Notes: generated by a model from the letters alone, not told the origin. A stretch of 64,000 bases of DNA from Pumilibacter intestinalis (GCF_943193005.1 NZ_CALPCH010000003.1:124001-188000), one strand, 5' to 3'. Shown: positions 16,256 through 23,982, numbered from the stretch's first letter. Made by a program: numbers and translations.

Positions 16256-17599
16256 ATAGGAACACAACCGGTAATATTCGATATAGCTTATACGCCGTAT
16301 AAGTTACCGAGAAATGCAACGGCAGAGGAAAGGGCAAAGCACGAGAAACAACGCGCTTTCTACGATATGTCCGGCGCAGACAATATCTACAATTACATAA
16401 CTACGGAAGGCAAGATATACGGCGAGGAAGCGAAGAAATTCACAATGCTCGAATACTTGCAAAAGAGTACGGGCGTATTCAACCAAGACGGAATGCTAAC
16501 AAAAGAGCAAGTAAAGGAAATGAAGCGGCGAGCGCAAACGGGCGAGAAGAATTTGTGGCACGGATTTATATCGTTCAACAAAGAGAACTCACAGCAAATA
16601 GACGATCCCGAAAAGTGTATCGCACTCATAAGGCAAACCTTCGGGCAATTTTTTAAGGACGCGGGCTTCAATCCCGACAATATGGACTTATTGTGCGCAT
16701 TGCATTTAGACCGTCCCGAACACTTGCATATACACTATATGTTTTGGGAGAAAGAGCCGAGAGTAAAGAATCAACGAGCGGCAGGGTATAAGTATCGAGC
16801 GAAAGGCAAAATACAAATGTCGGCAATAGACAAAATGACGGAAAGGCTGAACGCCTATACCATCGACGACGACCTTGCAAAGAAGCGTAAGAAAGTCATA
16901 GACGAATTGACGAGAACGAGCAACGAATATGACGTTGCACATCTCAACGATATACTGCGCCGATGGCTGAAAGAACTTGCCGACGAATTACCGAAGGACA
17001 AGCCGTTATGGTACGGAAGCAAGGGGCTTGCCGAACATCGCCCGAAGATAGATTTGGTAGCCGAGTGGCTCATAGATTTGGACGATAAAACACGCGAAGC
17101 CGACCACGCATTTAGGAAAGAACTTCGAGAAAAAGAGCAAGCATTGAAGGGCATAATGGGCAACTATTATAAACAGCGATTGGAAATAGAAAAGCGGCAA
17201 ATGGAAGCCGTGCCGAACTTCGTTGACCATCAATGCATAAAGACAATACACACCATAGACCGATTGGAGTGGGATTATAGGCGTAGGCTCGGCAATATCG
17301 TTCTCAAAAAGGTGCGTGAGATACAAAGGGAAACGTATAAGAGAAATCCACGCAGGAAGTACAAGACGAACGATAAAAACCTAAAACGGCGGCTTGCTAT
17401 ATCCCATAGAAAAGTGCGCGGCATAATGGACGGATTGTTCGGCTCGGTAGCGGAATTGTTCTCGCCCGAAACAACGAACTACCGCAATCGTTTACGCGAA
17501 ATAGAAGAAGAAATGCAAGCGGAGTATGAAAAAGAAAATCGTCCACAGGAAACGGAACAACCTAAGCCGACAAACAGCAAATGGGATTGGGGGAAATAA
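16256..17599 (+). CDS. MobL/MobP-like relaxase, apparent ATA start codon
   Basis: This relaxase should nick the element at oriT to start mobilization. The metal-binding motif HLDRPEHLHIHYMFWE is of the MobL/MobP type, and the C-terminal half is basic and coiled-coil-rich. Reading upstream of the first ATG (16367), the frame stays open and protein-like (TQPVIFDIAYTPYKLPRNAT) back to AGGAGG at 16242-16247. The codon at the ideal distance from it is ATA (16256), followed by GGA ACA CAA. It is therefore either a non-canonical ATA start or an ATG-to-ATA mutation that would lower expression. From ATA the product has 447 residues, or 410 from the internal ATG, which would lose conserved-looking sequence. 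Confidence 0.75.
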   Translation: MGTQPVIFDIAYTPYKLPRNATAEERAKHEKQRAFYDMSGADNIYNYITTEGKIYGEEAKKFTMLEYLQKSTGVFNQDGMLTKEQVKEMKRRAQTGEKNLWHGFISFNKENSQQIDDPEKCIALIRQTFGQFFKDAGFNPDNMDLLCALHLDRPEHLHIHYMFWEKEPRVKNQRAAGYKYRAKGKIQMSAIDKMTERLNAYTIDDDLAKKRKKVIDELTRTSNEYDVAHLNDILRRWLKELADELPKDKPLWYGSKGLAEHRPKIDLVAEWLIDLDDKTREADHAFRKELREKEQALKGIMGNYYKQRLEIEKRQMEAVPNFVDHQCIKTIHTIDRLEWDYRRRLGNIVLKKVREIQRETYKRNPRRKYKTNDKNLKRRLAISHRKVRGIMDGLFGSVAELFSPETTNYRNRLREIEEEMQAEYEKENRPQETEQPKPTNSKWDWGK

Positions 17600-17643
17600 T
17601 ATGTAAAAAACAAGCCAAAGTCGTATTAACATTCCGTAAACGC

Positions 17644-17694
17644 TTGACTCTAAAATCTAACTGTGCTAAAATATACTAAATCGTATATATACGA
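17644..17694 (+). promoter_or_regulatory. Promoter with palindromic operator at the transcription start
   Basis: TTGACT (17644-17649), a 17-bp spacer and TAAAAT (17667-17672) are followed by the perfect 14-bp palindrome TCGTATATATACGA at 17681-17694, at or just past the expected start point. This is a typical place for a repressor site, and the small protein encoded next is the obvious candidate ligand. Confidence 0.6.
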
Positions 17695-17720
17695 CGCAAA
17701 ATATTTACGGAGATTTGTTT

Positions 17721-17999
17721 ATGGAAAAGAAAGACAGAGCGGTAAAAGACAAGCGTTACGAGGATAAGCACAAAGAAGAAAGAAAAGCCAAGTGTATGGT
17801 ATGGGGAACGAGCGTACCGAGAGAGAAAGCCGAGAGAATAAACGAGTTTTTGAAAAGATACGGCTACACGAAGGTACAACTAATCGAAGCGGGATATGAA
17901 GAATTGTTAGCCCGACACGACACCGACTTTGCAAAGCTCAAAGACGGTTACGATGACTTTTTCGGTTTTGAGGAAGTCGATAAAAAGAAAACCGAATAA
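17721..17999 (+). CDS. Small basic element protein, probable DNA-binding regulator or mobilization accessory
   Basis: This 92-residue protein begins at ATG 17721 after GGAG. It has a very charged N-terminus, then a strand (AKCMVWGTSVP) and two helices (REKAERINEFLKRYG and TKVQLIEAGYEELLA). That order looks like the ribbon-helix-helix proteins often encoded beside relaxases (MobC or CopG types). The perfect palindrome at its promoter supports autoregulation. The family assignment is an inference from secondary-structure pattern. Confidence 0.55.
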   Translation: MEKKDRAVKDKRYEDKHKEERKAKCMVWGTSVPREKAERINEFLKRYGYTKVQLIEAGYEELLARHDTDFAKLKDGYDDFFGFEEVDKKKTE

Positions 18000-18032
18000 C
18001 TTTAAATCTTTTCGCAAAAGGAGGAAAACGCG

Positions 18033-18077
18033 ATGAAGAGAGAACATAGTATTCAAAGCTATAAGGACGCGGAGTAA
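18033..18077 (+). CDS. Possible 14-residue leader peptide
   Basis: AAAGGAGGA is followed at good spacing by ATG 18033 and a 14-codon ORF (MKREHSIQSYKDAE). No homology is recognised. It could be a leader peptide for the recombinase unit or the head of a frameshifted gene. Confidence 0.35.
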   Translation: MKREHSIQSYKDAE

Positions 18078-18105
18078 TTCCGAGTTACCGTCCGAATAAG
18101 TAGTA

Positions 18106-18270
18106 TTGGAGAAAAAACAAATCAGTTATTTAAAGAACTACGGCGGCACGGAATATGTGGTAATAGCAACCGAGAGCCGCGCCGCGAAAGAAACGGTAAC
18201 GGGGAAACTGAAAAAAGTTTTATTACAGGACTTGTCCGAAAGGGTGCGTTCGGAAGGAGAAAATCTATGA
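18106..18270 (+). CDS. TnpW-like small transposon protein
   Basis: This 54-codon ORF reads like a real protein (YGGTEYVVIATESRAAKETV, then GKLKKVLLQDLSER). It resembles TnpW-type small proteins of clostridial transposons, which share an I/YGxTxYxV...S.ET...KI.RLI pattern. Its start is probably the TTG at 18106, as an in-frame stop lies just before it and no ATG is available. Its TGA overlaps the recombinase ATG (ATGA), so the two are coupled. Function unknown. Confidence 0.5.
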   Translation: MEKKQISYLKNYGGTEYVVIATESRAAKETVTGKLKKVLLQDLSERVRSEGENL

Positions 18271-19922
18271 ACGTAGCAAAATCGGAAACTTATAACAAAT
18301 ACAACGACGGAGGTGAAGAAATAACCGCCTTGTACAGTAGGTTGAGTTGCGACGACGACCAAAACGGCGATAGCAACAGTATCGTACACCAAAAAGAAAT
18401 GCTCGGCAAATATGCGCAGGAACACGGTATGCCTAATCCGCAATTCTATGTGGATGACGGATATGGCGGAACGAACTTCAACCGCCCCGATTTTCAAAAT
18501 ATGATAAGAGATATAGAATCGGGCAAAGTAACTACGGTTATAGTCAAAGATATGTCGCGCTTCGGTAGAGATTATCTGAAAGTAGGTTACTACACGGAAA
18601 TCTTTTTCGGAGAGAGAAACGTACACTTTATAGCCGTGAACGACGGAGTAGACAACAACAATGAGTACGACAGCGATTTTACGCCGTTTAGGAACATCAT
18701 CAACGAGTGGTACGCAAAGGACACGAGCAAGAAAGTACGCGCGGTATTAAAGGCGAAAGGCAATTCGGGAAAGCCGCTATGCAACTGCCCGCCGTATGGG
18801 TATTACAAAGACCCGACGAATAAGGACAAATTGCTTGTGGACGAGTACGGTGCAAACGTGGTACGGGAAATTTATTCGCTTTGTTTGCAAGGTTACGGTC
18901 CGACGCAGATAGCGCGGATATTGACTGCGCGCGGCGTAGATTCGCCCGTAGTATGGAAAAGCAAAATCGGCGTAAAGTACAGTTTGGAAAAGTTTGAAAC
19001 GCCGGAAATATGGAGTACGCGAGCGGTAATCGGAATACTGTCCAACCCGTTGTATCTCGGACATACCGTGAACTTTCGCACAAGCAAGAAATCGTACAAG
19101 AGCAAGCAAATCATATTCCGTCCGAAAGAAGATTGGGTAGTGTTCGAGAATACGCACGAAGCGATAATCGACCAAGATACTTTCGATACGGTACAGCGAC
19201 TGCGCGAGAGTAAACGCAGACCCGCGAGATTGGGCGAGATGAGCGTATTTTCGGGACTGCTGTTTTGCGCCGACTGCGGCAAGAAGATGTATCTTAACCG
19301 TTGCAAGGAATACAAGCAATATGACAAAGCGCGTTTTGTTTGCGGAACATACCGTAAAGGCACGGCTAAAAACAGAGGCTGTACGTCGCATTCCATAACG
19401 CTTGACGCGGTGGAACAAATCGTACTTGCGGACTTACAAAGAGTGCTTGCTATGGCGAAAACGAACGAAAAGGAATTTGCGGAACTGTTACAAAGCAATT
19501 ATAACAAGGAAGCCAAACGAGATTTAACCGCAAAGGCGAAAGAGTTTGACGAGAGCGAACGGCGCATAAAGGAATTAGACAGTATCATACAGCGAGTGTA
19601 CGAGGACAACATAAACGGTAAAATATCCGATGAGCGGTTTAAGAAAATGACGCAATCCTACGAGGACGAGCAAGCCGAATTGACGGAAAGGGTAAAGGTA
19701 CTTCGGCGAGAGTTGGAAGCGGCAAAAGAGCAAAGCGACGGTACGGACAAATTCTTGCGGCTTGTGAGAAAGTACACCGAGATAACCGAACTTACGCCCG
19801 AAATAGTGCGGACGTTTATTGAAAAAATAATCGTCCACGAAAAAGAGAAAGTAGACGGTAAACGTCGGCAAACAGTAGAGATAATTTATAACTGCGTGGG
19901 AGCAATTCCATACAGCGAGTAA
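18267..19922 (+). CDS. Large serine recombinase (TnpX-like) of the element
   Basis: This 551-residue protein should excise and integrate the element. The N-terminal resolvase domain carries the catalytic arginine and serine in ALYSRLSCDD (Arg25, Ser27), plus QKEML and VKDMSRFGRDYLKVG. A recombinase domain follows (YGYYKDP...GPTQIARILTARGV). Next come a zinc ribbon (CADCGKK...C...C), a long coiled coil and a C-terminal domain ending in a basic segment. Length and order match the Tn4451 TnpX/Tn5397 TndX class. GGAAGGAG precedes the ATG. Confidence 0.93.
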   Translation: MNVAKSETYNKYNDGGEEITALYSRLSCDDDQNGDSNSIVHQKEMLGKYAQEHGMPNPQFYVDDGYGGTNFNRPDFQNMIRDIESGKVTTVIVKDMSRFGRDYLKVGYYTEIFFGERNVHFIAVNDGVDNNNEYDSDFTPFRNIINEWYAKDTSKKVRAVLKAKGNSGKPLCNCPPYGYYKDPTNKDKLLVDEYGANVVREIYSLCLQGYGPTQIARILTARGVDSPVVWKSKIGVKYSLEKFETPEIWSTRAVIGILSNPLYLGHTVNFRTSKKSYKSKQIIFRPKEDWVVFENTHEAIIDQDTFDTVQRLRESKRRPARLGEMSVFSGLLFCADCGKKMYLNRCKEYKQYDKARFVCGTYRKGTAKNRGCTSHSITLDAVEQIVLADLQRVLAMAKTNEKEFAELLQSNYNKEAKRDLTAKAKEFDESERRIKELDSIIQRVYEDNINGKISDERFKKMTQSYEDEQAELTERVKVLRRELEAAKEQSDGTDKFLRLVRKYTEITELTPEIVRTFIEKIIVHEKEKVDGKRRQTVEIIYNCVGAIPYSE

Positions 19923-19936
19923 AAAAGGGTAGAGAG

Positions 19937-19961
19937 TGGCGTAGCCGTTTGCGCTACGCCA
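19937..19961. repeat. Strong hairpin at the right side of the element
   Basis: TGGCGTAGC and GCTACGCCA form a perfect 9-bp stem with a seven-base loop, 15 bp after the recombinase stop. There is no adjacent T-run on either strand. It may protect the 3' end or lie near the right end of the element. Confidence 0.45.
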
Positions 19962-20077
19962 TATATCTACCAAAACAACCTAAATTATCCCTATGGAACA
20001 AATAGGAAGCAATAGCTTATAATAATTTTTGATAACTTTTAATATTTTATAATAGTTTTTTGGGGCGGGGCGGGGAA

Positions 20078-20854
20078 TTATACCGATTCGAGGAGCATTT
20101 TGTCGGCAACGAGCGCGATAAATTCTCCGTTGGTGGGCTTTTCGTTGCGGTTGTATACTCTAACGCCGAAAAGGGAGTTTATGTTTTCTATCTTGCCCCT
20201 GTTCCATGCTACCTCTATTGCGTGACGAATGGCGCGTTCTACTTTGGAGGGGCTTGTGTCGAACTTTTCCGCAACTTCGGGATAAAGTTTCTTTGTTATG
20301 CTGTTTATAATTTCGGGATTGTCTATCGCGAGCTTGATTGCTTCGCGCAAAAATTGATAACCCTTTATGTGCGCGGGTATGCCTACCGTGATGAAAATGT
20401 TGCTTATCTTTTCTTCGAGCGAGCGGTTCTTGGGTTTGGCGGCGGCGCGTGCGGCGGTGCGTTCATCTGCAGGCGCGGATACCGAAACGGGCGCGGGCGA
20501 AATGAGTTCCATTATGCGCTTTCTCAGGTTTTCCGCGCTCGCGGGCTTGAGCATGTAGTAGTCCGCGCCGAGGTTCATTGCTTTGGATATAAACGCGTCT
20601 TGACTGAGCGCGCTCAGTATGAGAATTTTGGAGTCGGCTTTTTCAATGCGCTCCAAAACCTCGAAACCGTCTATGCCGGGCATAACGAGGTCGAGCACGA
20701 GCACGTTAGGGCGAACTTTGCCGAAAGTTTCAATCGCCGCTTCGCCCGTTTTGGCAACAGCCGCTATTTCGCAGTCGTTATCAGCCGCAAAGAATTCTTT
20801 AAGGCTTGCAAGGAGTTCTTCGTTGTCATCAACCAACATAATTCGTGTTTTCAT
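20078..20854 (-). CDS. spo0A: Stage 0 sporulation protein A, master response regulator
   Basis: This transcription factor commits the cell to sporulation when phosphorylated. The 258-residue protein has an N-terminal receiver domain (acidic pocket LVDDNEE, phosphoacceptor Asp55 in VLDLVMPG, Lys in MLKPAS) and a variable linker. The highly conserved Spo0A effector domain follows, with VGIPAHIKGYQFLREAI and SITKKLYPEVAEKF and the recognition region SKVERAIRHAIEVAWNRG. The ATG at 20854 follows AAAGGAC. The mobile element lies just beyond its 3' end, so its usual downstream context is not visible. Confidence 0.97.
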   Translation of the reverse strand: MKTRIMLVDDNEELLASLKEFFAADNDCEIAAVAKTGEAAIETFGKVRPNVLVLDLVMPGIDGFEVLERIEKADSKILILSALSQDAFISKAMNLGADYYMLKPASAENLRKRIMELISPAPVSVSAPADERTAARAAAKPKNRSLEEKISNIFITVGIPAHIKGYQFLREAIKLAIDNPEIINSITKKLYPEVAEKFDTSPSKVERAIRHAIEVAWNRGKIENINSLFGVRVYNRNEKPTNGEFIALVADKMLLESV

Positions 20855-20891
20855 GTTAACATTTTGTCCTTTTAATTTATTTTCCGATAGC

Positions 20892-20938
20892 ATTATACAA
20901 CTTTTAAGCAACCGTTGCCAAACGATGAGCGTGTCGAA
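20892..20938 (-). promoter_or_regulatory. spo0A promoter with upstream Spo0A box
   Basis: Reading leftward, TTGGCA (20921-20916), an 18-bp spacer and TATAAT (20897-20892) form a sigma-A promoter. A perfect Spo0A box, TGTCGAA, lies at 20932-20938, just upstream of the -35, suggesting autoregulation. A second weaker promoter-like pair (TTGACA, CATTAT) lies further upstream. Confidence 0.55.
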
Positions 20939-20999
20939 CAATTGCGGAATAATGCGATAAATGAGTTGTTTTGTCAAATGCGAAATTTGCTTAAATCTC

Positions 21000-21028
21000 T
21001 TGACAATTGCGCCCCTTTATAGTATAAT
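21000..21028 (+). promoter_or_regulatory. Consensus promoter of tRNA-Pro
   Basis: TTGACA (21000-21005), exactly 17 bp, TATAAT (21023-21028), which ends 15 bp before the tRNA. Both hexamers match consensus fully. Confidence 0.85.
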
Positions 21029-21043
21029 ACTTTAGCATCGTAG

Positions 21044-21120
21044 CGAGGTGTAGCGCAGTTTGGTAGCGCGCTTGGTTAGGGACCAAGAGGCCGCGAGTTC
21101 AAGTCTCGCCACTTCGACCA
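21044..21120 (+). tRNA. tRNA-Pro (anticodon AGG)
   Basis: The 77 bases fold as a cloverleaf. The acceptor is CGAGGTG/CACTTCG with CCA encoded, the D-arm is GCGC...GCGC, the anticodon stem CTTGG/CCAAG has loop TTAGGGA, and the T-arm is GCGAG TTCAAGT CTCGC. The overall sequence is that of proline tRNAs, including G37. Position 34 (21078) is A, giving AGG rather than the usual TGG, GGG or CGG. Confidence 0.9.
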
Positions 21121-21129
21121 CAGAGAGCA

Positions 21130-21205
21130 AAAAGCCCCGAGGCAATAAGAAAGTTATCGGGGCTTTTGTAATAGCCCCGAATTCGGCGCAATCACGCCGA
21201 TTTTT
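21130..21205. terminator. Two terminators after tRNA-Pro
   Basis: AAAAGCCCCGA/TCGGGGCTTTT (21130-21167) is an 11-bp stem flanked by A and T runs, so it can act in both directions. A second hairpin, TCGGCG/CGCCGA with TTTTT (21183-21205), acts rightward. Together they separate the tRNA from the leftward operon that ends at 21229. Confidence 0.75.
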
Positions 21206-21228
21206 ATGTTTTGTTTACAATTTTATAT

Positions 21229-21894
21229 TTACTTGTTTAACTTAAGTCCGCCGAGCACCTCGGTTATATCTTCGGGGTTTTTCGAGGTGAACGTTAAGAA
21301 ATACTTATAGCCGCCGTGCTCGAACTTTGCGTAAGCTATGTTTTTGTCAGGCGTTACGCTGTACGAATAAGAAATTAAATCGTTTGAGCCTGTTTTATCG
21401 AGATTTTCGAAATCTTCACTGTTAGCAAGCGTATAATTATTTACGAAAACAATAGAAACCTCTAAAAGATTTTCATCTAAAAAAGTTGTATAAGAGCTAT
21501 AAACAAGTTTTTTTGAATTTTTGTCATGGTATACGTCAAACTCGGTATTGCTCAAATCGGTTTGAGGTAACAATACTTTATGCGTTGCGGTAAATTCAGA
21601 ATATGAAATGATGGTATTTTCAAGGTTTTCGTCATTATATTTTATAGGGTCGGACGATTTGCCGGGAATAAAAACCAAACATAACGTAACTATCAATGCC
21701 GCGGCTACGGTGGAAACTACGGAAAAGAAAGCGATTTTCTTTGTTTTCGTTTTTTGCTCGGCAGGCTTCGGCGCGGGTTCGAGCTTTATTTGAGAGAGCC
21801 TGTTTTTGAACTCTTCCGAAACCTCGATTTCTTCTTCGAGCGTTTCGTTGTAAAGCCGCAGTTTTTCCATTACGAATTTTTCATCTTTGTTCAT
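21229..21894 (-). CDS. Single-pass membrane protein of the sigma operon, possible anti-sigma factor
   Basis: The protein has 221 residues. An acidic cytoplasmic segment of about 70 residues is followed by one membrane helix at about 75-95 (IAFFSVVSTVAAALIVTLCL). An extracellular domain of about 125 residues has no recognised family. It is the last gene of a three-gene leftward unit with a sigma factor and a secreted peptidase-like protein, 15 bp after the latter. Topology and context fit an anti-sigma factor or sensor, but no zinc-binding anti-sigma motif (HxxxCxxC) is present, so this is inference. Confidence 0.6.
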   Translation of the reverse strand: MNKDEKFVMEKLRLYNETLEEEIEVSEEFKNRLSQIKLEPAPKPAEQKTKTKKIAFFSVVSTVAAALIVTLCLVFIPGKSSDPIKYNDENLENTIISYSEFTATHKVLLPQTDLSNTEFDVYHDKNSKKLVYSSYTTFLDENLLEVSIVFVNNYTLANSEDFENLDKTGSNDLISYSYSVTPDKNIAYAKFEHGGYKYFLTFTSKNPEDITEVLGGLKLNK

Positions 21895-21909
21895 ATATGT
21901 ATCCTCTTT

Positions 21910-23115
21910 TTAATATATTTCTATTCCTATTGCGTGATTGAACGTTTCGTTATCGTTCAATCGCATATAGCCGCGTTTTATCCATGTGTTTCCCGTGCAA
22001 ACGCTTAAGTAAGAGTCTTTGCGGAACATTATATTGTTGCTGTTGTAATATTCTATTTCCATAAAGCCGCTTGCCGCCATTGCATGATTTGTTTTGTAAT
22101 AAGCTATATTCAATCTATCGTATTCGTCGTTTGCCAACGGTCCGTTTGTCATGTTGTAACCCGACATAAACACCACAACGGGGCGACCCGTATATATTTC
22201 GGTTAGATAAGCACCGATATCGAGTTTGTGATTTTCTACGGTTTCGTAATATTCTGCGTTGTAACCTTGTTGGTTTATATATTTTTTGAGTCCGCTCTTA
22301 AAGTTTTCGAATGTAGTGCCGTTTTGCTCCGCCGTTAGCATGTATTTATATAAATCGTTGCTAATAATGGATGTTATTATAGAGTCCTGTATGCGATATT
22401 TTATTTTGCCGTTGATTTCGAAGATTGTTTCGTAATCGGGGATAAGATTGGGATAAAAAATATCGTAATACCCGAGCACGTTGCCGCCCGCTATGTTGGC
22501 ACATGTATTTACATGAGTTGAAGTGTAATAACCGGGGAGTCCGTATTCGAATTCGTAAGAGTCTTTACTGCGGTAAGCGTAAGATATTATATCGGTTGAG
22601 CTTGTCCCTCCGTCGGAATATTCGCCGTAGATATCCGACTGTTCGGCGGCGATTGCCAAAGCGGAGTATTCGGCTACGGAGTTGTCGGTAAGGTCGGTGT
22701 ACGTATCGTTGAAATAATAGAAATACACGAACTTATCTATATATACGGGCAAGCCTTTTGCCTGCGCGAAGGGCGACGGGGTGTTGAAAAACATTTCGGT
22801 AATATCGTGGTAGAGGTCGCCGTTGGGAGTTGTGAAATAGGTCATTAGCGCGTAAGCGGGCTCGCCGTTTACGGTGAAGGTGTATTCGTAGCCGCTCGGC
22901 GACAGGTCGTAAGCGTATACGTTTCGCCTATTATACTCGCCGTCGGGCTTTTCGCCGAACGCGGCAAGCGTTTGAGTCAGGTAGTCTGCGGGGTCTTGGT
23001 TGGGTTGACTGAGCGCACGCGCCGCAACGGCGGCGGGCAACAAAAGCGCGGCAATCAAACCGAGACAAACGGCAAGCGCAGACAGTTGCCGTCGCCTGTG
23101 GGATTTGGTTTGCAT
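21910..23115 (-). CDS. Secreted papain-like (C39/C10-type) cysteine peptidase-like protein
   Basis: This 401-residue protein has an N-terminal signal peptide (basic HRRRQ, then a hydrophobic stretch, likely cut near AVAARA). The core resembles papain-fold peptidases: VNTCANIAGGNVLGYYD supplies a candidate nucleophile Cys, then GLKKYINQQGYN and RPVVVFMSGYN. TNHAMAASGF supplies the candidate catalytic His, followed by a typical beta-rich end. It lies 59 bp after the sigma factor gene and 15 bp before the membrane protein. The substrate is unknown. A pseudo-enzyme is possible, as I cannot confirm the oxyanion Gln. Confidence 0.6.
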   Translation of the reverse strand: MQTKSHRRRQLSALAVCLGLIAALLLPAAVAARALSQPNQDPADYLTQTLAAFGEKPDGEYNRRNVYAYDLSPSGYEYTFTVNGEPAYALMTYFTTPNGDLYHDITEMFFNTPSPFAQAKGLPVYIDKFVYFYYFNDTYTDLTDNSVAEYSALAIAAEQSDIYGEYSDGGTSSTDIISYAYRSKDSYEFEYGLPGYYTSTHVNTCANIAGGNVLGYYDIFYPNLIPDYETIFEINGKIKYRIQDSIITSIISNDLYKYMLTAEQNGTTFENFKSGLKKYINQQGYNAEYYETVENHKLDIGAYLTEIYTGRPVVVFMSGYNMTNGPLANDEYDRLNIAYYKTNHAMAASGFMEIEYYNSNNIMFRKDSYLSVCTGNTWIKRGYMRLNDNETFNHAIGIEIY

Positions 23116-23174
23116 TTGAATTGTTTCCTTTTGTGAGTTGGTATATATTAAGACAATCCAAAGGCGCGTTTTTG

Positions 23175-23711
23175 CTAAGATTTATAAAATTTCTTGAACT
23201 TTTTTATCGAATTTTTGTATAAAGTGCGGTTTTTAGACGGCGTAGGCAATATTACGCCGCACATTTCGCGCCAAGAAGCGTTGTTCAAGCGCATAAAAAG
23301 AACCCGTTGTTCGTCGGGTCTGAGTTTTGCCAAACAGTCGCGTATGTGCATCATTTCAGCCATGTTATCCGTTGAAACTCCCGATTTGTTTATCAATCGT
23401 TCCAGTTTATCCGAGGAAACGGCGGGGCAACGCTTGAGTTGCTTTTGCATGTTATACGCGCGATTGCGCAAAGTTGTATACATCCACGATACCAAGGCGC
23501 TTCCGCTGCGGATTGAGCGGCTGTGCTCAACCAACGCTTCCAGCATTTCGCCAACCGCATCCTCGGCATTTGTAATATTATGTAGAATATTGTTAGCAAA
23601 ATTGAGGGACTTTTTAGAGTACTTATTCACAAAGTACGTATAAGCGGCGTTGTCATTGTTTTGGATTGCGCGAAGCATAGCCTCCGCGTCCAAATTTTCC
23701 GTATCGCTCAT
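23175..23711 (-). CDS. Sigma-70 family (ECF-like) RNA polymerase sigma factor
   Basis: The 178-residue protein shows a region 2 (NDNAAYTYFVNKYSKKSLNF, then NITNAEDAVGEMLEALVEH and SWMYTTLRNRAYN) and a region 4 (CLAKLRPDEQRVLFMRLNN, then SWREM). The C-terminal helix is short and basic. It heads a leftward operon with a secreted peptidase-like protein and a single-pass membrane protein, so it likely drives an envelope response. A sigma-A type promoter lies upstream. Confidence 0.8.
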   Translation of the reverse strand: MSDTENLDAEAMLRAIQNNDNAAYTYFVNKYSKKSLNFANNILHNITNAEDAVGEMLEALVEHSRSIRSGSALVSWMYTTLRNRAYNMQKQLKRCPAVSSDKLERLINKSGVSTDNMAEMMHIRDCLAKLRPDEQRVLFMRLNNASWREMCGVILPTPSKNRTLYKNSIKKFKKFYKS

Positions 23712-23767
23712 AATAATCCGTTATAACCTCATTTTGCCGCGCAGTATATACGCTCGGCAAGACAACA

Positions 23768-23796
23768 AATATACCAAATTTTGGCTGCAAAGTCAA
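23768..23796 (-). promoter_or_regulatory. Promoter of the sigma-peptidase operon
   Basis: Reading leftward, TTGACT (23796-23791), a 17-bp spacer and TATATT (23773-23768) lie about 57 bp before the sigma factor start. Confidence 0.55.
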
Positions 23797-23890
23797 TCTT
23801 TTTATCGGCGATTATCGAAAATTATCAAAAAAAGAAAAAAACTATTATAAATTATCATAAATAATCATAAATAATCGAAAACAAACAATA

Positions 23891-23964
23891 AAAATGAAAA
23901 CTTTTTGCTTTTTTGGGAAAGTTTTCATTTTGATATTGACATGGCGGTATTAGTTTTGTATAAT
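23891..23964 (+). promoter_or_regulatory. 14-bp inverted repeat and consensus promoter before the AAA ATPase gene
   Basis: AAAATGAAAACTTT (23891-23904) pairs perfectly with AAAGTTTTCATTTT (23918-23931). Five bases later begins TTGACA (23936-23941), then 17 bp and TATAAT (23959-23964). The repeat abuts the -35 and may bind an activator or repressor. Upstream (23805-23885) is very A+T-rich. Confidence 0.6.
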
Positions 23965-23982
23965 GGTAACGGAGGCGATATA

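Larger units (their letters stand above)
15250..19970. mobile_element. Small mobilizable integrative element (relaxase plus large serine recombinase)
   Basis: Genes from 15371 to 19922 are all rightward and are mobile in type: a DUF6291-like protein, a relaxase, a small predicted DNA-binding regulator, a TnpW-like small protein and a large serine recombinase. The layout resembles Tn4451-like mobilizable transposons. No resistance or metabolic cargo is visible. The ends are not proved. I place the left one between the lysR terminator (14993) and 15370, and the right one between the recombinase stop and spo0A (20078). I could not identify target-site duplications, which are only two bases for this recombinase class. 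Confidence 0.65.

Noticed and set aside
20060-20875. 271-codon plus-strand frame opposite spo0A
   Set aside because: Spo0A is unmistakable on the minus strand.
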